Assembly (NCBI GenBank): GCA_903905505.1
Contig: CAIVGL010000022.1
Location: 83,322-147,321, forward strand
Source of the DNA: an uncultured Bacteroidia bacterium
Lineage (GTDB): Bacteria > Bacteroidota > Bacteroidia > Bacteroidales > Prolixibacteraceae
Direction of reading: 5' to 3'
DNA length: 64,000 bases
Shown: positions 20,050 to 31,600 of the stretch, piece after piece
Layout: the number at the start of each line of letters is the position of its first letter
Numbering within the stretch: the stretch's first letter is position 1
Translations under genes and position numbers: made by a program
The notes under the pieces: generated by a model
Database searches by the model: none
The model's input: only the letters and a program-made list of their open reading frames with translations
What the model was told of the DNA's origin: nothing

Positions 20050-21369
20050 TTATCCTTTTTGATGATGCTTCTTCACTAGAATAGAGAGACCGATAAAGGC
20101 GATGATTAAGATGATCGGTAACACCGACATATTGCGCAGTGTGATCTGAGGTCCGGCTGTTTCAATAGATTTTCCCATAATTGGTAAGACCATCGACGTT
20201 GCTACAAACCCAGCTCCTCCAAGGATAGACATCCCTAAAGCACCACTTTTAGGAACATATTCCGAAGCAAATCCAATCATTGTAGGCCAGAAGTAACATA
20301 CCCCTACAGCAAATACAGCTGCCGATGCAACGGTCATCACTGGTCCACTAGAAATGCTAAGTAACCATAATCCAAGGGTTGAGGTAATCGCTGAACCTAA
20401 TAATACTCCAGTTGGGTTTAATCGGTGAATTAATCCACCTGCAAAGAATCGACCAATTGCCATGATACCTGTCACTACGACTAATATAAGCATTGGATTA
20501 ATTCCGTTGGTGCTTAGTAAGGCATTGATCCATTGGCTGGTTCCAAGTTCAGTTGAGGATGTAAGTAGCATGCAAAATAATACCAATGGGAATAATAAAC
20601 TTATTTTGTTGATAAAACGACCCTCAACAACAACTAAGATTACAATTGCAGAGATAAGAACATAGGGTACTGCACTATCGAAATTCAAGCTAAACGCAGG
20701 GATGAAAGCTGAAAGAATCATCAGGAATACAGCAACAATAATTGTATATGGTGCTCCTACATTGCGCATCATATCTTTATAGGTGGCTCCACTAGCTACG
20801 CGTTCTGTTTCAGGAATAGGCTCATTAAAGAAAAAGTATCCGTAAATGGCCAATGGAATAAATAAAACACTCACTAATACTTGCCAAGGAAGATTAAGAG
20901 TATCCATTAGTAACCAAGCTAAGAATCCTCCAATCACAATTCCTCCAGGAAACCAGACATGAAAACGGTTTAACATTTTGGTTTTCTCTTTCGGGAATAG
21001 AACTGTTACAATTGGATTACAGGCCGCTTCTACACTGCCGTTAGCAAGTCCAATAAATATATTGGCAATAAACAAGGAGGTAAAATCTTTCGCCATTAGT
21101 AGTAGTATGATTCCGACTAAATGTAGCCCAAACGCTAAACGAACAATGGTTTTTGTTTTGACGATATCAATGATAAAACCGCCAGCAAACATTGCAATCG
21201 CAAATCCGAAGAATGCTGGTGCAAAGGCACGGCCAATATCTTCCTTGCTTAATAAATAAGTTGTTGAAAATACTCCTTCTATCTTTGCTCTAATTGCAAA
21301 AGTTAGACCGGTAACCAATAGGGCTAGACAGCTGGCAATAAATAATTTTTTTTGATTGACTTGTTCCAT
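20050..21369 (-). CDS. MFS transporter, sugar-type
   Basis: 12-TM pattern; FIANIFIGLANGSVEAACNPIVTVLFPKEKTKMLNRFHVWFPGGIVIGG. Confidence 0.8.
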   Translation of the reverse strand: MEQVNQKKLFIASCLALLVTGLTFAIRAKIEGVFSTTYLLSKEDIGRAFAPAFFGFAIAMFAGGFIIDIVKTKTIVRLAFGLHLVGIILLLMAKDFTSLFIANIFIGLANGSVEAACNPIVTVLFPKEKTKMLNRFHVWFPGGIVIGGFLAWLLMDTLNLPWQVLVSVLFIPLAIYGYFFFNEPIPETERVASGATYKDMMRNVGAPYTIIVAVFLMILSAFIPAFSLNFDSAVPYVLISAIVILVVVEGRFINKISLLFPLVLFCMLLTSSTELGTSQWINALLSTNGINPMLILVVVTGIMAIGRFFAGGLIHRLNPTGVLLGSAITSTLGLWLLSISSGPVMTVASAAVFAVGVCYFWPTMIGFASEYVPKSGALGMSILGGAGFVATSMVLPIMGKSIETAGPQITLRNMSVLPIILIIAFIGLSILVKKHHQKG

Positions 21370-21688
21370 AATTAAAGGATTTAGGTTAGATGATAATTAA
21401 ATTAGTTTTTTGGATTGGCAATTAATTTAGATTGCACGTTAATTTCAAAGTAAAGAGAGATTTGTGCATTGATACTAGGTCATTGGTTACTCTTCCGGTC
21501 TTTACAATAGACACAAATATAGAAATAATCAGTAAACAATAAGTTTTTAGCTGAGAATTTTTAGAGTCGGGGATAAAGTTCTAGTCGTACTATCCCTTTT
21601 CGTTGTTAGGTATGGGTTTCCAGACCTAATGGAGATTAAGTCTTCAAGTTTATTTGTGAAGAAATATTGATTTTACTGTCATGCAGAC

Positions 21689-22507
21689 CTACCAAGACCC
21701 GCCGGCACCGCCACCACCAAAGCTACCACCGCCAAAGCCGCCAAAGCTATCGCCTCCTGATGATCCGCCGCCTGAGAAATCATTCCAAGATCCACCGCCA
21801 CGGTTGCCCCCAAGTAAATCCATCAGTAGTAAGGTGCCTAAAAACCCTTGTCCACTGCCAATGCCGTGAGCAGTACTTCGACGTTGGGCTAAGAAGATTA
21901 CAGCTAATACAATTAGTATAATCAAAAAACCGCCTGGTTTAGATTTCCTTTTGTGAACAGCATTTACGTATTGGTCTGCCGTATATTCGCCCGCAGTTAA
22001 CGACATTAAAACATCGGTGCTTCGGTCTAGACCTTTATAATAATCATTTTGTTTGAAGGCAGGGAGCAACTCTGCTCCAACAATGGCTTGCCTAGCTACT
22101 GCGTCTGGAACAACGGCCTCAAGACCATATCCAACAGCTACAAAGACTTCTCCACGCTCTTGGCCTACTTTGGGCTTAACCAGGATTAATATCCCATTGC
22201 TCTTCCCTTTTTGACCAATGCCCCATTTCTCAGAAAGTTTAACGGCAAAATCGGCTTTGTCATAACCCGAAAGACTTTTAACGATTACAATAGCAATCTG
22301 GGTTGAGGTTTTCTGATTAAAACCAACAAGTTTATTTTCTAATCCTGCTTGCTGCTCCCCAGATAGAACACCAGCAAAATCATTTACTAGACGTTGTGGT
22401 TCAGGTCTGGCAGGAAATTCTCCTTGTGCTTTAGCTGCGGGGTGTAGAAATAGGATTAGAGCAGCTAAGAATATGACAGCTCGAAGCGTTGATTTGTAGT
22501 TTTTCAT
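21689..22507 (-). CDS. TPM domain protein with Gly-rich C-terminus
   Basis: PARPEPQRLVNDFAGVLSGEQQAGLENKLVGFNQKTSTQIAIVIVKSL; GGGSFGGGGAGGSW tail. Confidence 0.9.
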   Translation of the reverse strand: MKNYKSTLRAVIFLAALILFLHPAAKAQGEFPARPEPQRLVNDFAGVLSGEQQAGLENKLVGFNQKTSTQIAIVIVKSLSGYDKADFAVKLSEKWGIGQKGKSNGILILVKPKVGQERGEVFVAVGYGLEAVVPDAVARQAIVGAELLPAFKQNDYYKGLDRSTDVLMSLTAGEYTADQYVNAVHKRKSKPGGFLIILIVLAVIFLAQRRSTAHGIGSGQGFLGTLLLMDLLGGNRGGGSWNDFSGGGSSGGDSFGGFGGGSFGGGGAGGSW

Positions 22508-22944
22508 TATTTACCAAATGAGATTTCGTCAGATAGCTCATTGATATCGTCTGTCTGATAGGGAAAAAATTGCTTGAGCTGTTCTCCGGTTAGCTTGATT
22601 CCATTTATAATACCTTCGGCAAACTCACCTTTGGTAAAATGTGCGATCATATTCTCTTTATTCGTATTCCAGAATCCTTCAGGAACAACTTTATTAATGC
22701 CGACATCTCCGATAATCGCAAATTTGTGATCATTGGTAGAGAGGTAAATTAGTACCCCATTTCGGTCTTTTGTCTTGTGCATGTCTAGCTTCTTAAAAAG
22801 CCAAGCAGCGCGATCTAATACATCATTTTTGCAGCTTTCCTCCAAATGAACACGAATTTCTCCGCTCGTCTGGTGTTCTGCAACTCCAATTGCCTCTTTA
22901 ATTAATCGCTCGTTCTCTTTCCCAAGAAAATCTTTAGGATTCAT
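22507..22944 (-). CDS. TPM domain protein (second copy)
   Basis: AIGVAEHQTSGEIRVHLE...RNGVLIYLSTNDHKFAIIGDVGINKVVPEGFWN. Confidence 0.87.
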   Translation of the reverse strand: MNPKDFLGKENERLIKEAIGVAEHQTSGEIRVHLEESCKNDVLDRAAWLFKKLDMHKTKDRNGVLIYLSTNDHKFAIIGDVGINKVVPEGFWNTNKENMIAHFTKGEFAEGIINGIKLTGEQLKQFFPYQTDDINELSDEISFGK

Positions 22945-22955
22945 ACTTAGGCTAA

Positions 22956-23549
22956 TTAAAATTGAACTTTGGGAGCTTTATCCGCACCTTTTTCAGCTTC
23001 GAAATAGGCTTTTTTCTCAAAGTTACGCATTGATGCAATAAACATTTGTGGGAATTGACGGATATACGTGTTGTACGTCCGTGCCGTCTCATTAAATTTT
23101 TGACGTTCTACGGTAATCCTGTTCTCGGTTCCTTCAAGTTGAGCTTGAAGATTTAGAAATCCCTCGTTGGCTTTTAGTTCTGGGTATTTCTCAGCAACAA
23201 CCATCAATCGACCAAGAGCCGAAGATAATCCTCCTTGCGCTTGCTGAAACTGCTGCATAGCCGCAGGCGTTAGTTTTGTCGGATCTACAGTGATCTGAGT
23301 TGCTTTGGCACGAGCCTCAATTACTGCAGTTAAAGTTGATTTTTCAAAATCAGCATACCCTTTAACGGTGTTGACTAGATTTGGTATAAGATCTGATCGT
23401 CGTTGGTACACGTTTTCTACTTGTGACCATGATGCACTTACACCTTCATCCATAGTTACCATCTTGTTTCCTGTAGAGACGCCCCAAGAAACCCCCCAAA
23501 ATATTAAAACCGCAATAACGATTAATACAATTAAACCTGTCCTTTTCAT
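22956..23549 (-). CDS. lemA: LemA family protein
   Basis: VSASWSQVENVYQRRSDLIPNLVNTVKGYADFEKSTLTAVIEARAKA...LEGTENRITVERQKFNETARTYNTYIRQFP. Confidence 0.95.
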   Translation of the reverse strand: MKRTGLIVLIVIAVLIFWGVSWGVSTGNKMVTMDEGVSASWSQVENVYQRRSDLIPNLVNTVKGYADFEKSTLTAVIEARAKATQITVDPTKLTPAAMQQFQQAQGGLSSALGRLMVVAEKYPELKANEGFLNLQAQLEGTENRITVERQKFNETARTYNTYIRQFPQMFIASMRNFEKKAYFEAEKGADKAPKVQF

Positions 23550-23966
23550 TGTCTTGTTCTTTATAATTTTTACTAAATAAATTTGAATCTAAACACGATG
23601 TGAAATTAAGCAACAAAATTTAGAAATTGATAGTTTGTAGGATTAATTTTTTGAGATTCATCTGATGTTGCTTTGATCTGACTAAATCGAAATTAGAGGT
23701 GTTAAAAAATGGAGTGGATCAACCCAGTTGTCCTTATTCTTTTCCTAAAACGAACCAAGCTTAACCAAAAGTTTTGATAAAAAACGTCTGTCAAACTTAG
23801 CTTGATTTAGACTGATATTTCGTTTGAGGAGGTTATTAAAAGGTAAAGGTAAGGTTATCAATTTTGATTATCAGCTTAACTTTTGTAGGTTTGTCTAGAA
23901 TCCTTTTGCGACTAACCAAAGGATACTAATCCGGCTATTTTTTTCTAAACCATAACTATTGTTTCC

Positions 23967-26900
23967 ATGAATTTTACCTTACGCAACAAAATCGCATCTT
24001 TTTCATTGGCATTTAGATGTTTTTCAATTCTTCCATTGATTGCGCTTTTTAGTTTTTTAATCCTAAAGTCCGCGAATGTCACTGGTCAAACTGATCAAGC
24101 AATTACTGCTCGAGATGGAAAATTATTGCGTAGTGAACTTTGGCAACCTTTTGATGCCAAGAAAGTCAAAGGTGATTTTTTTGTTTCTCCCAAAGGGAAT
24201 GATGGTTGGTCTGGAACCCTTGAGACTCCGAATGCAACCCATACCGATGGACCTTTTGCAACCATTGCACGAGCTAAACTTGCGGTCCAAGCATTAAAAT
24301 TAAAAGTTTATACCCCTAAGGGCAAAGCTATTGACGCTCGATACTCTGGAACAACTTATCCATATGGAAAAGGAAAAGATATTGTGGTATTTATCCGAGA
24401 GGGTTTTTATCCGCTTGCCGAATCACTGGTGTTTAAACCTGAAGATGGTGGAGAACGCGTGGAGACAAACCTCCCTTCTGGTGCCTTCGAATGGCATCAT
24501 TTAAGAGATAATTACGTTACTTATTCCGCTTATCCTGGCGAAAAACCTGTTGTTTCAGGTGCCGTTCCTGTGAAAAATTGGAAAAAAGCTGGAAATATTT
24601 GGGTTGCACCATTTAATGGGACTGAAGTGCCTACTTTGAATGCGAATGGGAAGAAGCAGATCTTGGCACGATATCCGAACAATGAGTATCTGACTTTACG
24701 CAAAACCCCTGCAAACACCTCTGAAATGCCGTTTAAAGCGGGTGATTTAAAAAGCTGGAAAGAGATGCAAGATAATCGTATTGTGATCTTGCTGCGCTGG
24801 AGAACGGCCTATAACTCAATAGACAGAATCGATTTTAAAAAACAAATCGCTTATTTGAAAGAGCCGGAGGATGGTCCAAATAAGAATAATGGGCTTTTAG
24901 TCGTTCCTCCTCGTTATTATATCGAGAATGTTAAAGAGCTTTTAGATGCTCCAGGTGAATGGTTTTTTGATAAGAAGAAACAGGAGATTAGCTATATTCC
25001 AGAGGCAGGAATAAATGATCCTAATCTCGCTGATATTTCTGTCCCTCAAATTAATAAGCTTGTTCTAGTTGCAGGAAATGAGGAGAAACCCGTTCGCAAT
25101 CTTCGGTTTTATGGTCTAGCTTTTGAAGGGGCAAAAGAGAATTTTAGAAATTTCCCCCATCACTATGACGCTACAGAAGGTTGCACAGCTATTACCTTTG
25201 AATATGCTACTGATTGTGAGTTTGCTTATTCTCAATTGAGAGCTTGCGGCGGAGTGGGGATGTCGGTTGGTGGCGGTTGTTATGGGGTGCGAATTTCCAA
25301 CTCTATTTTTGATGGTCTGGAGCAAGGTGCGCTAAGCATTAGTAGTAACGGCGACCTAAAAAGTGGCAAACTTATTCAGATCAACCACCAGACCCTAGTC
25401 GATCATAACGTATTCTCTTCCTGCGGTCTAGGTGGAGGAATAACACTAGGTGTCGGGGGTACTATTCATACGACTATTTCTCACAATTATTTCACTAAAT
25501 CAGGCCGACCATATACCATGGATATTGGTGCCGGAGGTTTAGAAGGGACAATAACGGGTGATGTGGTTGTCGAATACAATCATTTCGAAGATGTTCAGAC
25601 AGATGCTGACGATGCTGGGGTTATTGTAGTTACTGGGATGACATTCAACTCATCAATACGGAATAATATCATCCATCGCGTGCATCGTGGTTTCTTTAGT
25701 GATAATGTGGCTTTCTGGTTCGATAATCTGTCGAGTAACTGGACGGTAAAAAATAATATCTACTTTGATCTTGAACAGGGCGATATGAAAACCTGTGGAA
25801 CTTATCTGATCAATAATGATTATTCTGATAATTTTTTGATCGAGATTCCTAAAATTTTGCCTGAGCAATTTATTGAAGGGGTGCCTGACTTTGCATGCTC
25901 CAATCTTCAGATCACCCAAAACGGGAAGCCCATTACTAGTTCTTTGCCTACTGGAAGTTTAGTTAAAGTTAAAGCCGACATCTTTAATTCAGGCAGTTCT
26001 GGAGTCGCTCAAGTATCCTTGCTAATCGATAGACGACCAGTCGAGACAAAGCCTTTCCCCGTCATTAAAGGCAACTCACGAACTATTGAGTTTGAGATTC
26101 GGTTAAATAATCCAGGGGTTCAGGAGCTGGCCATTGGAGAAACAATTCCTCAAAAAATTACGGTCGAAGGGGAGAAACCTAAGGTCTCTTTCGATCAACT
26201 TCATCTTTCAGAGGAACGCATTTTAGCTGGTGAGACGGTTCGTGTTACGGCCAAGGCTACAAACCTGCAGCAATCAGATACTGAAACGGAGGTTCATCTA
26301 TTTGCATCAGGCAAAATCATAAAGGCTGAAAAGGTGCTTCTCAAAGGGAAAGAGATTAGAGAAATTTCATTTGATCTAGTCCCTGAGGCTGGATTATATC
26401 CACTTCGCATTGGGAATAGTGGAGAACAGACCTTGACCGTATTGAAATGCAAAGAGCTAGATCTGACCAAGCAAAAACTTTTGACTTATCTCTCATCGAA
26501 ATCAAAGCCTGCCTCTGTGGAGGTATTCCAAAAGGAGAACAGATATGTTCTGAAAGCTAGCGGATGGGATTTTTACCATGCAGAGGATGCTTATGCCACG
26601 GTGTATATTAAAAAGTTAAAAGGCGATTTTGTGTCGACGGCTAAAATCTCGTCTTTTGGAAATCGCACCAGCGAATGGTATCGTACTGGATTATTTGTCC
26701 GAAATGATATTGCCAAAAGTTTTGATGTTGATCGAGGAAGCCTTGGTTCGGTGTTGATGTTTAGCACACCTGGTCGGGCGGGCATTGAATACGACGAGTT
26801 TGGCAATGGCTGTATGCATAAGGCGGCAAGCGAGAATCTGCCTGAAAATTCACCGACTCCAATCTGGATAAAACTGGAACGTCATGGCGATCAGTTTACC

Positions 26901-27062
26901 GGTTATGTTAGCTTGGATGGGAAGAACTGGATCATCAAGCGTCAGACTAAAAATATTCCAGGTATCGAAGAAGCTGTTGACTTAGGTCTTGCCGCTGGGT
27001 CACCAGATCAGAAACAATATACGGTTGAATTTATCGAATGGAAAATTAAAATCCAAGAATAA
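23967..27062 (+). CDS. Secreted right-handed parallel beta-helix protein, possibly GH141-like, with C-terminal Ig-like and DUF1349/ConA-like regions
   Basis: GDFFVSPKGNDGWSGTLETPN...DGPFATIARAKLA; YVTYSAYPGEKPVVSGAVPVKNWKK; C-terminal ASGWDFYHAEDAYATVYIKKLKGDF...TGLFVRND. Confidence 0.6.
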   Translation: MNFTLRNKIASFSLAFRCFSILPLIALFSFLILKSANVTGQTDQAITARDGKLLRSELWQPFDAKKVKGDFFVSPKGNDGWSGTLETPNATHTDGPFATIARAKLAVQALKLKVYTPKGKAIDARYSGTTYPYGKGKDIVVFIREGFYPLAESLVFKPEDGGERVETNLPSGAFEWHHLRDNYVTYSAYPGEKPVVSGAVPVKNWKKAGNIWVAPFNGTEVPTLNANGKKQILARYPNNEYLTLRKTPANTSEMPFKAGDLKSWKEMQDNRIVILLRWRTAYNSIDRIDFKKQIAYLKEPEDGPNKNNGLLVVPPRYYIENVKELLDAPGEWFFDKKKQEISYIPEAGINDPNLADISVPQINKLVLVAGNEEKPVRNLRFYGLAFEGAKENFRNFPHHYDATEGCTAITFEYATDCEFAYSQLRACGGVGMSVGGGCYGVRISNSIFDGLEQGALSISSNGDLKSGKLIQINHQTLVDHNVFSSCGLGGGITLGVGGTIHTTISHNYFTKSGRPYTMDIGAGGLEGTITGDVVVEYNHFEDVQTDADDAGVIVVTGMTFNSSIRNNIIHRVHRGFFSDNVAFWFDNLSSNWTVKNNIYFDLEQGDMKTCGTYLINNDYSDNFLIEIPKILPEQFIEGVPDFACSNLQITQNGKPITSSLPTGSLVKVKADIFNSGSSGVAQVSLLIDRRPVETKPFPVIKGNSRTIEFEIRLNNPGVQELAIGETIPQKITVEGEKPKVSFDQLHLSEERILAGETVRVTAKATNLQQSDTETEVHLFASGKIIKAEKVLLKGKEIREISFDLVPEAGLYPLRIGNSGEQTLTVLKCKELDLTKQKLLTYLSSKSKPASVEVFQKENRYVLKASGWDFYHAEDAYATVYIKKLKGDFVSTAKISSFGNRTSEWYRTGLFVRNDIAKSFDVDRGSLGSVLMFSTPGRAGIEYDEFGNGCMHKAASENLPENSPTPIWIKLERHGDQFTGYVSLDGKNWIIKRQTKNIPGIEEAVDLGLAAGSPDQKQYTVEFIEWKIKIQE

Positions 27063-27127
27063 TCACTTGCCCAATAGATTTTTTAAGCGTAATATTTTAT
27101 TCTCTTTAGCATTCTAATTCATCGGTT

Positions 27128-27859
27128 ATGATTCGTAATCTACTTTTAATTATTTTATTTTTAGTTGTTTTGTCATCATGTGATTCAAAAAACTCCAAAA
27201 CATCTTCCAAGCTTACGATCAGTACTTTGCCTTTTCTTCTACTGATGAAGAAAAAGGTCAATCTAGATTCATCTAAAGTCCTTTTTAATAAGCCCGTCAC
27301 AAAAGAAAATTTCGCGCAAGAATGGGATGTTCATCATAGCGAATGGAAAGTTGAAGGGGAATGGCTAGTTGGTGAAAACAAGGGGAACTGGCCTGGCATG
27401 GCAGTCCTTAAACAAGATTTCCCCGGTAATGTATTAGTTGAATTTGAGGCACAAACTATCTTGCCTTCTTCGCATGATATCAATGTGATGTGGAATGGAG
27501 AATGGCTGAAAGATACCGATCAACGCGGTTTAGCTTATGTGGCAGGACTTCAGGGATGGTGGACTGGTAAAGTGGGTATCGAGAAGTCTGATCAATATAA
27601 ATTTATGGTTGGAACACCTCTCTTAGATTTTATTCCTGGAAAGATTTATAAGATTCAGGCTGGAAGTATTGATGGTCATTGTTTTATTTTTGCTGATGGC
27701 AAGCTTTTGCTCGAAGCCATGGATCCTGATCCCATCGATAATCAAAAATATCCGAAGATCGGCTTTGAGGCTTATTGCAGTAAGATTCAAGTACGCAATA
27801 TTGTGATCCGTCAAATCCATTGGGAGCCCGTGACGATGGAATATAAGCCTGATTTTTAG
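27128..27859 (+). CDS. Putative lipoprotein with concanavalin/LamG-like fold
   Basis: Lipobox-like LVVLSSCDSKN; EWKVEGEWLVGENKGNWPGMAVLKQDFPGNVLVEFEAQT. Confidence 0.6.
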   Translation: MIRNLLLIILFLVVLSSCDSKNSKTSSKLTISTLPFLLLMKKKVNLDSSKVLFNKPVTKENFAQEWDVHHSEWKVEGEWLVGENKGNWPGMAVLKQDFPGNVLVEFEAQTILPSSHDINVMWNGEWLKDTDQRGLAYVAGLQGWWTGKVGIEKSDQYKFMVGTPLLDFIPGKIYKIQAGSIDGHCFIFADGKLLLEAMDPDPIDNQKYPKIGFEAYCSKIQVRNIVIRQIHWEPVTMEYKPDF

Positions 27860-28065
27860 GCATTAGCATGCCTCATCTTCCTTTAAATCAAAGGTGGATT
27901 TAAACTTCGAATAGACTGATAGTTTTTTGGTATTGCAACGTTAATTGCCCACAAATTTAAGTCCGAAAGAGATAATTAACAGCATCAATCGTTTATTCTT
28001 TGTCATTATCTCTCGCCGAAAGATTGATTAGTCATCCTGCAGGTTGGGACGCAGGGTAAATTATG

Positions 28066-28138
28066 TTGTCCTGTTAGGTCTCGAACCTAAACTCTTCTGA
28101 TCCAGAAACAGACGTGTTGCCAATTACACCACAGGACA
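28066..28138 (-). tRNA. tRNA-Gln (CTG)
   Basis: Minus-strand cloverleaf TGTCCTG..CAGGACA acceptor; loop TTCTGGA gives anticodon CTG; T-arm TAGGTTCGAGACCTA. Confidence 0.85.
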
Positions 28139-28300
28139 ATGATAATTTTTTATTGGGATTTGTTGATTCTAGAAACTTGGAGAGCTTCTGTTTGATCAAG
28201 TATTTGGAGCCGAATCTTAAGTCTTGTTTGAGTCAGACTACCCCTTTAAGTGCATCTAAATCAATGGATTCTTAATCCTCAAAGGGCTTGTTTAAATTAG

Positions 28301-28373
28301 TTGACCCGCCAAGGCTCGAACTTGGACTCTTCTGGACCAAAACCAGACGTGTTGCCAATTACACCACGGGTCA
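28301..28373 (-). tRNA. tRNA-Gln (TTG)
   Basis: Minus-strand TGACCCG..CGGGTCA acceptor; TCTGG-TTTTGGT-CCAGA anticodon arm. Confidence 0.9.
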
Positions 28374-28636
28374 ATCAATAATGTCTTATTGTTTAAGACG
28401 GCGCAAAAGTACGAACTTTTTTTTTGTGGCAAACTGATCTTGGATAAAAATTGGAAACAAATCAATAATTTATTCATTTTTGTCTTACTTTACCTTATTT
28501 GGCTGCAGCAAAAAGTTAATTAATAATAATCTTAACCCCTTAGTTAGGTGACTCGATAAAGATTATTAATATCTTCGCATCAATTTTGAGATTACAGACA
28601 TAATCAATAGGCCTTAACGCTAATCCATATTTTGCT

Positions 28637-31600
28637 ATGAATACATTGAAGACGAAAGGATATAAATTTTACAACATTGTTGTAGGGTGGTTTATTTTTC
28701 TAGTGGCAGCAGTTGTTTACTTGACCACTATGGAGCCAACGACAAGTTTTTGGGATTGCCCTGAATTTATTGCAACCGCTTTTAGTCTTCAAGTTGGTCA
28801 CCCTCCTGGAGCCCCCCTGTTTATGATTTTGGGCCGTCTTTTCTCCATGTTTGCGAGTAGTCCGGCTCAGGTTCCGGTGATGGCCAATGTGTTATCTGGT
28901 CTTGCTAGTGCTTTTACCATCTTGTTTCTTTTCTGGACCATCACCCATATGGCTCGTAGGATTGTTTTGCTTGAGGGCAATGAACTTACACTACCTCAAA
29001 TGATTGCTGTCCTGGGTGCGGGAGCGGTAGGTGCTTTAGCCTATACCTTCTCAGACACTTTTTGGTTCTCAGCCGTTGAAGGGGAGGTTTACGGGATGTC
29101 CTCGTTTTTTACGGCACTCGTTTTCTGGTGTATTTTGAAATGGGAAAATGAAGCTGATGAGCGTCATGCTAACCGCTGGATTATTTTTATTTGCTATCTG
29201 ATTGGACTTTCTATTGGTGTTCACCTTTTGAATCTATTGGCTATTCCCGCAATCGTTTTGGTTTATTACTTTAGAAAATATGAACCAACAAGAATTGGGG
29301 TTGCTGCTGCGGTGGGATTATCGATGTTGCTTGTGGCCTTTGTCATGTTCTTCTTTATCCCTGGAGTCGTTATTGTCGCTCAATGGTTTGAACTCATCTT
29401 TGTAAATGGCATTGGCGCTCCTTATCATACTGGTGTTATCGTTTATTCAATTGCTTTATTTGCAGCAATTGTTTGGGGCGTAAAATATACGATTCGGAAG
29501 CAACTGGTGTTAGCTAACACGATAATTCTTTGCTTGACCGTGATGATTATCGGATATTCATCCTATGCCTTAATCGTTATTCGTTCTGCAGCTAATCCAC
29601 CAATGGATCAAAATAATCCAGACAATGCCTTCTCCTTATTGTCTTACCTGAATCGGGAGCAATATGGCAGTAAACCAGTGTTTTATGGTCAGTATTATAA
29701 CGCTCCTTTGGATTCAGAAAATCCGTATTCCAAAGGAAGTCCTAATTATATTCGGAAAAATGGGAAATATGAGATAGCCGATTATAAGCAATCACAGAAT
29801 TACGATAGTCGATTTACGACCTTGTTTCCTCGTATGTTTAGCTCAAATCCTGAGCATGTAAAGGAGTATCAGAATTGGGCAAATATTAAAGGTACCCCAA
29901 TATCGGTCACCGGTCGTGATGGGGAGACACAGCGCTTGATTAAGCCGACATTTATTGAAAATCTAAACTTCTTTTTCGCCTACCAAATCAATTGGATGTA
30001 TTGGCGTTATTTCATGTGGAATTTCTCTGGTCGCCAAAATGATATCCAAGGGAATGGGGATATTTTAAATGGCAACTGGATAACAGGAATTAATGCAATC
30101 GACTCTTTCCGCATTGGTGACCAAAGCCACCTTCCAGATTCATTGGCTAAAAATAGAGGGAAGAACAAATATTATATGCTCCCCTTAATCTTAGGCCTAT
30201 TTGGACTATTTCTCCAATTTAATGGAGGTGACAAAGGGAAAAAGGATTTCTGGGTGGTATTATCCTTATTTATTATGACCGGGTTGGCAATTCTTGTCTA
30301 CTTAAATCAAGAACCATTGCAGCCTCGAGAGCGAGACTATGCCTATGCCGGATCTTTTTATGCCTTTGCTATTTGGATTGGACTTGGGGTGTTATACGTC
30401 TACCAATTGTTAACCAAAATATCACCTGCAAAACAAAGTGCCATTGCAGCAACTGTGATCTCACTAATTGCTGTTCCGATGTTAATGGCAAACCAAAACT
30501 GGGATGATCATGATCGTTCAGGTCGATTCACCGCGCGTGACTTCGGACGTGACTATTTGGAGTCGTGTGCTCCTAATGCCATCATATTTACAAATGGGGA
30601 TAACGACACTTTCCCACTCTGGTATGCCCAGATGGTTGAAGGGGTGCGTCAGGATGTCCGTGTTTGTAACCTAAGCTATTTCCAGACCGATTGGTATGTC
30701 GATCAGATGCGACGTAAGGCGTATGACTCAGATCCACTTCCAATTAAATTTGAGCACAATCAATACGTACAAGGAACGCGAGATGTGGTTTATGTGTTAG
30801 ATCAAATCAAGCGTCCCGTGATCTTAAAGGAGGCCATGGATTTTGTCCGTTCAGACGATCCAGGAACCAAACTGCAGCAAGCAGAAAATGCTTCATTCCT
30901 CCCTTCTCGTCAGCTCGTTTATCCAGTCGACAAAGCGGCTGTCTTGGCTAATAATGTCGTTAGTCCTAAAGATGCCGATAAGATAGTTTCGCAGATAGAG
31001 ATCAATTTAACGGGTAATTACCTAACTAAAGATGAGTTGATGATCTTGGATATGATTTCAAATAATAATTGGAAACGACCAATCTATTTCGCAATTACTG
31101 TTGGTCGTGATAAATATCTAAACCTACAGGACTATTTTCAAACGGAAGGTTTTGCCTACCGTTTTGTGCCAATTAAAACTACTGCAGCCAATGGTCAAGT
31201 GGGCCGAGTGCGGACGGATGTGATGTATGACAACATCGTCAATAAGTTTAAGTGGGGCAACATGAACGATCCGAAAGTCTACCTTGATGAAAACAACGTG
31301 CGGATGTCTATGAATGTAAGAAATAGCTTTGTGCGACTAGCTGATGGGTTATTATCGGAAGGCAAGCGCGATTCTGCAATTGCTGTGCTAGATCGTTGCA
31401 ATGAACTTGTGCCCAACGAAAAAGTTCCCTATAACTACTTTAACTTGTTGATGGTTGAGGCGTATTATAAGGCTGCTCATAACCTGAAAACTATCGATAC
31501 CGATAGTCTAAGTCGAGAAGTGATTGTATTCCCTGCTGCAAGTAAAAAAGGAAATGACGTGGTGAAGGTCATGGCTAAAAATTGCGAAGATGAACTCAAA

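Noticed and set aside
21667-21921. Pro/His/Arg-rich plus-strand ORFs
   Set aside because: Antisense to the Gly-rich tail of the TPM protein; composition is explained by the complement of Gly codons
21689-23549. LemA-TPM-TPM cluster as a novel system
   Set aside because: This gene trio is a common conserved arrangement
28066-28373. Tandem tRNA-Gln genes as unusual
   Set aside because: Two different isoacceptors (CTG and TTG) side by side are an ordinary arrangement; the U-U at the top of the CTG anticodon stem is a minor deviation
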